A stretch of DNA of 8,426 nucleotides from Bacteroidota bacterium. GTDB taxonomy: Bacteria; Bacteroidota; Bacteroidia; Chitinophagales; Chitinophagaceae. The stretch lies in contig JAEYOL010000154.1 of assembly GCA_023411775.1 (NCBI GenBank), positions 1 through 8,426 on the forward strand, read 5' to 3'. A program made the translations under genes and the position numbers. Shown here piece by piece: positions 1 through 5,394 of the stretch. Position 1 is the stretch's first letter, and each line of letters begins with the position of its first letter. The notes beneath the pieces are model-generated. The model saw only the letters and a program-made list of their open reading frames with translations, was not told where the DNA came from and did no database searches.

Positions 1-972
1 CAGAATCCGAATGACAAACAAAGCCAGTACGATTAAACTGCCCACCATCACCACTTCAGACTGGGACAGGAAGTTCAGGGAGATGGAGAATCCGAATAGC
101 AGGAAGAAAAATGTACGTATCAGGAAGGAAGTCTCGGCTGTTACTGAATGCAATAAATGCCGCAAGGCTTCCACCTGCTCGTGGGGGAAATAATTTAAAA
201 GCTTTTTCCATTTCAATTTTTCCCAGTTGTTCATCAATAAACCAAAGGCCAGGATGATCAGCAACGAAGGAAGATGGAAGATCTTACCACCGGCATAGAT
301 CAGGATCAAAAGAGAAAAAATCAGGAAAAATTTAATATTAAGCCGGGTCTTGGCCAGGATGATCAGCAGCAGGAATGAAAGCAGAAGTGACAGAACTATG
401 GACAAGCCAATATTAACCCCAAACATGCCAATCGACTTCCACTTCATCACATCACCTGCGATGAAATAGTTGAAAACAATGATCCCGATGATATCTGAAA
501 ACGAAGCCTCATATACCAGGAATTCTTTTTTCTGAGCAGTCAGCGGATGGATACTGGGGATCACGATGGAGCTGCTCATGATCGATAAAGGGATAGCATA
601 AACGATACACTTATTGAACGGCTCATGTAGCCAGTAGTTGAGAATAATACTTAGCAGCACCGTGGAAATGACAAAAATGAACAATGCCGAAAAAAATGAG
701 TCCCGGATCAGCTTTACCTTGTCCCTGCCCAATTTAAGGTCGAGCCCGGCCTCCAACACGATCATGATCAGACCCACCACCCCGAGTGATTCGATCAGTT
801 TAGCCGAAAATGAAATTTCAAACTGGTTGAAGTCGGCCAGCGCCCTGAAACCAATACCTGCAAACAACAACAGCAGTACCGAAGGAATGCGTATATACTG
901 ACTAGCAATGGAGAATAAATAAGACACGACAATCAACGTACAAATGACGATGAGAATCTCTTCGGTATTCAT
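1..972 (-). CDS. Cation:proton antiporter, NhaP/CPA-type (C-terminus cut by window edge)
   Basis: Inner-membrane Na+/H+ or K+/H+ exchanger of the PF00999 superfamily, exchanging cations for protons for pH and ion balance. My translation runs 324 codons to the window edge without a stop and shows about ten or eleven hydrophobic segments, beginning at residue 5. Family signs are VLEAGLDL (residues 73-80), SIMSSSIVIPS (130-140, the position of the discontinuous helix), EASFSDIIGIIVF (155-167, aligning with the ES..ND...IVVF block of NhaP proteins but with S-D in place of N-D), and TSFLIRTFFFLLFG (281-294). The ion cannot be told from sequence. Another in-frame ATG at 979-981 would add three residues; neither start has a Shine-Dalgarno. 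It lies about 30 nt after hutI on the same strand, so it probably shares that transcript. Roughly the last 80 or more residues, and any C-terminal regulatory domain, are missing. Confidence 0.85.
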   Translation of the reverse strand, partial: MNTEEILIVICTLIVVSYLFSIASQYIRIPSVLLLLFAGIGFRALADFNQFEISFSAKLIESLGVVGLIMIVLEAGLDLKLGRDKVKLIRDSFFSALFIFVISTVLLSIILNYWLHEPFNKCIVYAIPLSIMSSSIVIPSIHPLTAQKKEFLVYEASFSDIIGIIVFNYFIAGDVMKWKSIGMFGVNIGLSIVLSLLLSFLLLIILAKTRLNIKFFLIFSLLILIYAGGKIFHLPSLLIILAFGLLMNNWEKLKWKKLLNYFPHEQVEALRHLLHSVTAETSFLIRTFFFLLFGFSISLNFLSQSEVVMVGSLIVLALFVIRIL

Positions 973-1002
973 GATTTGCATCGGGTGAAATTAAGAAAAT
1001 AT

Positions 1003-2244
1003 CTACACCCATTCCCCCTTAATCATGACCCGATCCACCAGGTTGCTGCCAAAAGAATAAGGAAGGTAAGCCAGTGAAGGAATTTGCCTGGTAAGGATCA
1101 GGTTTGCCTTTTTCCCTATCGTAATACTACCTGCCTGGTCCTGTAATTCCATAGCATAGGCACCATTGATGGTTGCAGCGTTGATAGCTTCTTCGGGAAG
1201 CATCTGCATCTGGATACAACTCATGGCCACAACAAGATTCATATTTCCACTAGGTGATGATCCCGGGTTGAAATCCGTTGCCAGCGCAATGGCAGCGCCT
1301 GCATCGATCAATTGCCTGGCGGGCTGAAAAGGCATGCGCAAAAAGAAAGCTGCTGTCGGCAGCAATGTACCTATGGATGACGAGCTGGCAAGGTCCCTGA
1401 TATCCTGGTCCGTCATGGCTTCAAGGTGGTCGAGCGATACAGCATTTAACGCAATCCCCGATTGAAGCCCGCCAATACTATTGAGCTGGTTCACATGCAG
1501 CTTTGGATTTAGACCATACTCCATCCCCGCACGGCAGATTTTTTCTGTTTCAGCGGGTGAGAAAAAACCGGTTTCACAAAATACGTCGATATAGTCCGCG
1601 AGCTTTTCGCGGGCAATCACGGGAAGCATCTCGTTGATGATGCTGTCAATATATGGCTGATGGTTTTCCTTGTATTCGGCCGGATAGGTATGGGCGCCTA
1701 AAAAAGTTGATTTGATCAAAACTCGCGATCTTTCTTTAAGCTTTTTGATCACACGCAGCATCTTTAATTCGCCCTCCACGGAAAGCCCGTATCCACTTTT
1801 TATCTCTACGGCGCCGGTGCCAAGCTTTTGTATTTCCTCCAGACGATCCCAGGCCAGTCGGAACAACTCATTCTCCGTTGTATCATTAAGTTTTTTGGCA
1901 GAATTAAGAATACCCCCGCCCCGGGCGGCAATTTCAGCATAGCTCAGGCCCCTGATCTTGTCGATGAATTCGCTTTCCCGGCTGGAAGAGAACACGAGAT
2001 GTGTGTGAGAGTCGCACCAGGCAGGTAAAACCAACTGGCCAGTGGCGTCGTAGACATTTGCAAAACCAGATGCTGGTACACCAGGCGTATCCATTTTCCC
2101 GAATGCAGCAATCTCGTCGTCCTCAACAATCAAAAATGCATTTTCAATACAGGGCAGATCCGCGAGTTCAGCGCCACGTAAAACCTTTTGCTGATCCCTG
2201 GTATTGACAAGCAGTTTAATATTCGTAATAAGTTGCGAGCCCAT
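1003..2244 (-). CDS. hutI: Imidazolonepropionase (histidine degradation)
   Basis: Cytoplasmic amidohydrolase-superfamily enzyme (EC 3.5.2.7) that hydrolyses 4-imidazolone-5-propanoate to N-formimino-L-glutamate, the third step of histidine breakdown. The 413-residue length is full for the family. Visible in order: metal-binding H-T-H at residues 80-82 in DSHTHLVF; GGGI (109-112) in the substrate region; IKSGYGLS (148-155); LGAH (182-185); metal ligand H250 in KLHVNQ; H273 in SLDHLE; and ATDFNPGSSPSGN (322-334), whose D324 is the expected metal-coordinating Asp. These positions match the metal ligands of characterised HutI almost residue for residue, so the enzyme should be active. The start gives the usual N-terminus (LITNIK.LV); no Shine-Dalgarno is present. 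It is second in a minus-strand unit, 23 nt after the 156-residue gene and just before an antiporter. No hutU, hutH or hutG is visible in the window. Confidence 0.96.
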   Translation of the reverse strand: MGSQLITNIKLLVNTRDQQKVLRGAELADLPCIENAFLIVEDDEIAAFGKMDTPGVPASGFANVYDATGQLVLPAWCDSHTHLVFSSSRESEFIDKIRGLSYAEIAARGGGILNSAKKLNDTTENELFRLAWDRLEEIQKLGTGAVEIKSGYGLSVEGELKMLRVIKKLKERSRVLIKSTFLGAHTYPAEYKENHQPYIDSIINEMLPVIAREKLADYIDVFCETGFFSPAETEKICRAGMEYGLNPKLHVNQLNSIGGLQSGIALNAVSLDHLEAMTDQDIRDLASSSSIGTLLPTAAFFLRMPFQPARQLIDAGAAIALATDFNPGSSPSGNMNLVVAMSCIQMQMLPEEAINAATINGAYAMELQDQAGSITIGKKANLILTRQIPSLAYLPYSFGSNLVDRVMIKGEWV

Positions 2245-2267
2245 GAGCGAAAGTTAAGCGTATTTTA

Positions 2268-2738
2268 CTATTTTAACGACTCCAGTTCCTTATAGTAGTC
2301 GTATTGCAGATCCTCATGCAAGGTTTCGAGCACCGCATTTATTTTCTTAAGTTGTCCCTGGTATATATTGTTGATCGTGGTATTAAAAAGTGAAATACCC
2401 GACTTGTAAAGGCTGCTGCAAAAATAAAGTCGCAGTTCCACCTCGGTTTGTTTGACATTACTATAACGGCAGTATTTGTTTATCACCCGAATGATCTTCC
2501 GAAGTGTCTTTTTTGCAAAATACAGGTGTGATTGGTTGATGGAAGCAAACAACTCATCTATTTCGGCCTTTACACTATTCACATAAGCCTCTTCATCGTG
2601 TGCCTCAAAAAGCAGGTAAGTAAGCAGTTCCTTATTCTCCTTCTTGAACCTGGCCAGGCGGAGACAAAGCTCCGTAACGGCCGCGGGCTTAAGGGAAGCA
2701 AGTTCCTGTTTTATCTCATGAACGGTTGCGGTTTTCAT
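2268..2738 (-). CDS. Conserved hypothetical protein, 156 aa, charged and helical
   Basis: I do not recognise a functional family. The product has no signal peptide or membrane segment and is rich in Lys, Glu and Leu, so it is probably cytoplasmic and mostly alpha-helical. The N-terminus (MKTATVHEIKQEL, then LCLRLARFKKENKELL at about 24-39) looks like a helical hairpin with coiled-coil character. It is followed by FEAHDEEAY (44-52) and basic segments around 76-90 (KKTLRKIIRVINKY) and 128-132. The C-terminus is acidic (EDLQYDYYKELESL). From memory, very similar short proteins occur as hypotheticals in many Bacteroidota genomes. Its reading frame is supported by the tight 23-nt spacing to hutI and by a promoter-like box five bases before the ATG. 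It is the first gene of the likely hutI-antiporter transcript. Nothing in the sequence shows that it acts in histidine catabolism. Confidence 0.8.
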   Translation of the reverse strand: MKTATVHEIKQELASLKPAAVTELCLRLARFKKENKELLTYLLFEAHDEEAYVNSVKAEIDELFASINQSHLYFAKKTLRKIIRVINKYCRYSNVKQTEVELRLYFCSSLYKSGISLFNTTINNIYQGQLKKINAVLETLHEDLQYDYYKELESLK

Positions 2739-2743
2739 AAAAG

Positions 2744-2751
2744 CGAAGATA
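2744..2751 (-). promoter_or_regulatory. Possible -7 box for the 156-aa/hutI/antiporter unit
   Basis: On the minus strand the bases read TATCTTCG, one mismatch from the Bacteroidota -7 consensus TAnnTTTG, and end five bases before the ATG. The spacing equals that of the helicase box at 3940-3947. No TTG-type -33 element stands at the right distance, so this is a weak call. If real, transcription would start at or next to the start codon. Confidence 0.25.
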
Positions 2752-2758
2752 TTCTTTT

Positions 2759-2793
2759 AGCTGCGAGCGATGAGCTGTGAGCTGCTAGCTTTC
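2759..2793. repeat. Degenerate heptamer tandem repeat (AGCTGYG-like, 5 units)
   Basis: Five consecutive 7-base units: AGCTGCG, AGCGATG, AGCTGTG, AGCTGCT, AGCTTTC. All begin with AGC and four begin with AGCT. The array sits in the divergent region between the minus-strand hut unit and the GAPDH-like gene. It codes for nothing I can identify. The outer units are the most diverged, as expected for an ageing tandem repeat. Confidence 0.6.
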
Positions 2794-2801
2794 AATCAAA
2801 C

Positions 2802-2833
2802 CTGATATAGTTGTATAATTTATAACTGATATA
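2802..2833. promoter_or_regulatory. Direct repeat CTGATATA x2 around an AT palindrome (possible operator)
   Basis: The octamer CTGATATA occurs at 2802-2809 and again at 2826-2833, 24 bp apart. Between them is the near-palindrome TATAATTTATA (2814-2824), which also contains a perfect TATAAT on the plus strand. It lies in the 145-bp divergent intergenic region upstream of the GAPDH-like gene. The arrangement would suit a regulator-binding site or promoter core, but short AT-rich repeats arise easily by chance. Confidence 0.25.
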
Positions 2834-2855
2834 CCCGGGCAATGGCTTTCTTTAT

Positions 2856-2863
2856 GATATTTG
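2856..2863 (+). promoter_or_regulatory. Possible -7 box for the GAPDH-like gene
   Basis: GATATTTG is one mismatch from TAnnTTTG and lies 20 nt before the ATG at 2884. No convincing -33 element precedes it. A purine stretch GAGGAAG (2877-2883) directly abuts the ATG, too close to be a standard Shine-Dalgarno. A start site after this box would leave out the upstream ATG at 2842, which fits the shorter protein. Confidence 0.25.
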
Positions 2864-2883
2864 CAGCAAAAATTGCGAGGAAG

Positions 2884-3876
2884 ATGAAGGTTGCTATTAA
2901 TGGAATGGGTCGGATCGGGCGGCTTTTATTCAGGAAATTGATCCACCAACCCGGGATTGACCTGGTGGCGATCAATGATATCATGCCAACTGATAACCTG
3001 TTGTACCTTTTAAAGTACGATTCGGTCTATGGCACTTTTGATAAGGAACTGCGACTGGAAGGGCAACAACTTTCGGTTGATGGCAAAAAGCTCTCCGCTT
3101 TGCAGCTCGATCATCCTTCCCGGCTTCCCTGGAAACAATTGGAGGTGGATGTTGTCCTGGAATGCACGGGCGTGTTTTCCAGTAAGACCGCTGCCAGTGA
3201 ACACCTGGCTGCCGGCGCTAAAAAAGTGCTTTTATCAACAACTGGTTCAGATGATATTCCCCTCATGATCTATGGCTTCAATCAAAACGGCCTCGCAGAG
3301 AAAACGGATATAGTTTCACCGGGCGGCTGTATGACCAACTGCTCGATACATATTTTATACCTGCTTCAATCCATCGGGATCAGGTCGGCTCAGATCAATA
3401 TTCTGCATTCCTATACCTCGCGTCAGGAACTGGTGGATGCCCCACACCGCAACTACCGCCGTGGAAGAGCCGCGGCCGAATCGATCATTCCCGTTGAGAT
3501 TGATCTTCACCAATCATTGGAAAGGCTGATGCCTGGCATCAAAGGCAAAATCGCCACCGTTTCGACCCGCGTCCCGGTAGCAAACGGCGCGATGGCTGAT
3601 TTTTCGGTGGTGATGAGCAGTGAGGTATCAGCGGGGCAGATCAACACTATTTTTAGAAAGGCTGCACAAAACGAATACAAGGGCATCCTGGAATATACGG
3701 AAGATCCGCTCGTATCTCTCGACATAAAAGGCAACACCCATTCCTGCATCATCGATGGCACACTCACATCCGTGGTAGGCGATCATGTGAAACTGATCGC
3801 ATGGTTTGATAACGAATATGGGTTTACAAGCCGAATGGTTGACTGGTTGCTTTACTGGAAAAAACTATTTAGCTGA
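2884..3876 (+). CDS. GAPDH-family dehydrogenase, erythrose-4-phosphate dehydrogenase-like
   Basis: NAD(P)-dependent aldehyde-phosphate dehydrogenase of the GAPDH fold, 330 residues. The start at 2884 gives the canonical N-terminus (VAINGMGRIGR, Rossmann GxGxxG); the ATG at 2842 would add 14 atypical hydrophobic residues. D32 in AIND points to NAD. The catalytic pair is present: C149 in GGCMTNC and H175 in LHSYT. R229 and N310 are also in place. Two hallmark motifs are altered: SNASCTTNC reads SPGGCMTNC, and after SIIP the phosphate-binding S-T-G-A-A-K is replaced by VEIDLHQSL. The latter, with LPWKQLEVDVVLECTGV and YTEDPLVS, recalls E. coli Epd (erythrose-4-phosphate dehydrogenase, vitamin B6 route) from memory. 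It could equally be a secondary GAPDH with a different substrate. It stands alone on the plus strand ahead of the helicase, with no intrinsic terminator between them. Confidence 0.85.
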   Translation: MKVAINGMGRIGRLLFRKLIHQPGIDLVAINDIMPTDNLLYLLKYDSVYGTFDKELRLEGQQLSVDGKKLSALQLDHPSRLPWKQLEVDVVLECTGVFSSKTAASEHLAAGAKKVLLSTTGSDDIPLMIYGFNQNGLAEKTDIVSPGGCMTNCSIHILYLLQSIGIRSAQINILHSYTSRQELVDAPHRNYRRGRAAAESIIPVEIDLHQSLERLMPGIKGKIATVSTRVPVANGAMADFSVVMSSEVSAGQINTIFRKAAQNEYKGILEYTEDPLVSLDIKGNTHSCIIDGTLTSVVGDHVKLIAWFDNEYGFTSRMVDWLLYWKKLFS

Positions 3877-3880
3877 GGCA

Positions 3881-3934
3881 ACCTCAACCTCACCCTCAAT
3901 CTCAACCTTAACCTCAACCTTAATCTCAACCTCA
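3881..3934. repeat. Hexamer tandem repeat, consensus ACCTCA, 9 units
   Basis: Nine uninterrupted 6-base units start four bases after the GAPDH-like stop codon. Four are exactly ACCTCA (3881, 3887, 3911, 3929) and five carry one substitution each (CCCTCA, ATCTCA, ACCTTA, ACCTTA, ATCTCA). Four of the five changes are C-to-T transitions. The plus strand contains no G here. With a six-base period and no stop, the repeat stays open in the helicase frame as a Ser/Thr-rich string, which explains a spurious upstream extension of that reading frame. The array ends six bases before the promoter-like box of the helicase. Confidence 0.85.
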
Positions 3935-3939
3935 CCCCG

Positions 3940-3947
3940 TACTTTTG
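3940..3947 (+). promoter_or_regulatory. -7 promoter box (TAnnTTTG) for the helicase
   Basis: TACTTTTG is a perfect match to the Bacteroidota sigma-ABfr -7 consensus TAnnTTTG. It ends five bases before the ATG at 3953, so transcription would start at or within a few bases of the start codon, giving a leaderless or nearly leaderless mRNA. No TTG-type -33 element is visible because the preceding DNA is the hexamer repeat. Confidence 0.45.
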
Positions 3948-3952
3948 CCTCC

Positions 3953-5281
3953 ATGAAGAATACTTCGGACTGGATTTCCGGTATCATCTCAAGGTTGGAT
4001 ATCGATTCGCTGAATGAAATGCAATCGGCGTTTATTGATGCCAGTGAAAAACACGATAACCTGGTACTGCTTTCCGCTACCGGAACGGGTAAAACGCTGG
4101 CCTTCCTGTTACCTATTGTTGCGAAACTTAACCCGAAGAATAAAAAGACACAGGCTATTATTATTGTTCCATCCAGGGAACTCGCTTTGCAGATTGATAA
4201 AGTTTTCAAATCACTCGGAACGAATTTTAAAGTAACCTGCTGCTATGGCGGGCATAAACGTGAAATAGAAGAAAACAACCTTGTTCAACCTCCTGCCCTG
4301 CTGATCGGCACGCCCGGCAGACTGGCCGATCATATACGCCGCGGCAATATCACAGTCGATACCATCACAACCCTGGTGCTTGATGAATTTGACAAATCAC
4401 TGGAAGCTGGCTTTGAAGAAGAAGTCTCATTTATCATTGGTTCACTACCGGCGATCAATAAAAGATATCTAACCTCAGCGACTGAAGCGGTGGCCATCCC
4501 TGATTTTATTGGTTTGAAAGATCCTGCCAGGCTGAATTTTCTTGAACCTGGAAGTGAGTTACCAGAGCAATTGGCGATCAGGATTGTTGAGAGCCCGGAT
4601 AAAGACAAACTGGAAACCCTGTTCAGGCTGATCTGTCATTTGGGTAATCGTTCCACTGTAGTTTTTTGCAACCATCGTGAATCCGTGGAGCGGACCAGCG
4701 CTTTTTTAAAAGAAAAATCCATCGTCAATGTATTTTATCATGGCGCCATGGAGCAACATGAACGTGACAGTGCATTGTTCAAATTTAGAAGCGGAGCTTC
4801 CAATATTTTGGTGACAACCGACCTGGCGGCCCGCGGACTCGATATCCCCAATATCCGGTATATCGTTCATTATCATCTGCCACATACGGAAGATATTTTT
4901 ACTCATCGCAATGGTCGCACCGCACGTATGGATGCCAGCGGCACCGCCATCCTGATCTTGTCTCCCGCAGAAGAAAAGCCGGATTATGTTCCAGAAGAAG
5001 TGGAGGAGATAAAATTGCCCGAAGAACAGCTATTGCCTGAAAAACCCAAGTGGTCTACCCTCTTCATCGCTGCGGGGAAAAAAGACAAGGTCAACAAAGT
5101 TGATATTGTTGGTTTCCTGGGAAATAAAGCAAAGCTTAAAAAGGAAGATATTGGCCTGATTGACGTAAAAGACTTTTCCTCCTTTGTTGCGATCAGAAAG
5201 AGTAAGATGGGCGAAACTCTTCGGTTGATAAAAGATCAGAAAATTAAAAACAAAAAAGTGCGGATGGATATTGCAAAATGA
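3953..5281 (+). CDS. dbpA: DEAD-box RNA helicase, DbpA-like
   Basis: ATP-dependent RNA helicase of 442 residues, probably acting in large ribosomal subunit assembly. Motifs in order: Q-motif region (NEMQ, 21-24), I SATGTGKT (41-48), Ia PSREL (73-77), Ib TPGR (120-123), II DEFD (144-147, a variant of DEAD), III SAT (175-177), IV VVFCN (236-240), V DLAARGLD (290-297), VI HRNGRTAR (318-325). After a Glu/Pro-rich linker (about 338-366), residues 367-442 match the DbpA RNA-binding domain (TLFIAAGKKDK..., DIVGFLGN, EDIGLIDV, KKVRMDI). In E. coli that domain recognises hairpin 92 of 23S rRNA. The reading frame stays open upstream to 3806, but that part overlaps the dehydrogenase gene and runs through the hexamer repeat, so the ATG at 3953, just after the promoter box, is the real start. 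The symbol rests on domain architecture. Confidence 0.9.
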   Translation: MKNTSDWISGIISRLDIDSLNEMQSAFIDASEKHDNLVLLSATGTGKTLAFLLPIVAKLNPKNKKTQAIIIVPSRELALQIDKVFKSLGTNFKVTCCYGGHKREIEENNLVQPPALLIGTPGRLADHIRRGNITVDTITTLVLDEFDKSLEAGFEEEVSFIIGSLPAINKRYLTSATEAVAIPDFIGLKDPARLNFLEPGSELPEQLAIRIVESPDKDKLETLFRLICHLGNRSTVVFCNHRESVERTSAFLKEKSIVNVFYHGAMEQHERDSALFKFRSGASNILVTTDLAARGLDIPNIRYIVHYHLPHTEDIFTHRNGRTARMDASGTAILILSPAEEKPDYVPEEVEEIKLPEEQLLPEKPKWSTLFIAAGKKDKVNKVDIVGFLGNKAKLKKEDIGLIDVKDFSSFVAIRKSKMGETLRLIKDQKIKNKKVRMDIAK

Positions 5282-5352
5282 TTTAAGCGAAAACGATTTA
5301 GAATCTTAGGTCACAAAGACGAATTAAAGTACTGTATACCTATCATAGTAAA

Positions 5353-5392
5353 CTTGGCAAGTTGGCATGCTAACAAGCCAGGTTTTTATTTT
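5353..5392 (+). terminator. Rho-independent terminator, possibly bidirectional
   Basis: CTTGGC (5353-5358) pairs with GCCAGG (5377-5382, one G-T wobble). Inside, after a symmetric AA/AA interruption, GTTGG pairs with CTAAC around a CATG loop. TTTTTATTTT (5383-5392) follows immediately. It lies 71 nt after the helicase stop and only two bases from the stop of the converging cytochrome gene. Read from the minus strand the hairpin also forms, but its T-tract (GTTTACTAT) is weaker. Confidence 0.7.
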
Positions 5393-5394
5393 GG

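Noticed and set aside
638..901. Plus-strand 87-codon open frame inside the antiporter region
   Set aside because: It is antisense to a continuous membrane-protein frame on the minus strand and has no recognisable features.
983..1010. GGGTG/CACCC hairpin between hutI and the antiporter
   Set aside because: Only five base pairs with an 18-nt loop and no T-run; it contains the hutI stop but is too weak to call a terminator or attenuator.
2842..2883. Upstream in-frame ATG that would extend the GAPDH-like protein by 14 residues
   Set aside because: The extension is hydrophobic and foreign to the family, and the ATG at 2884 gives the canonical start of the Rossmann fold. A promoter-like box lies inside the extension.
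3881..3934. CRISPR array or telomere reading of the hexamer repeat
   Set aside because: The units are only six bases with no spacers, and the array is internal between two intact genes rather than at a replicon end.
3806..3952. N-terminal extension of the helicase through the hexamer repeat
   Set aside because: It overlaps the end of the dehydrogenase gene in another frame and consists largely of a Ser/Thr repeat created by the tandem array. The frame is open only because the six-base repeat contains no stop.
3865..4209. Minus-strand open frame ending in a V-E-I-K-V-E type repeat
   Set aside because: The repeat is the antisense translation of the hexamer array and the rest overlaps the helicase motifs; no family resemblance.
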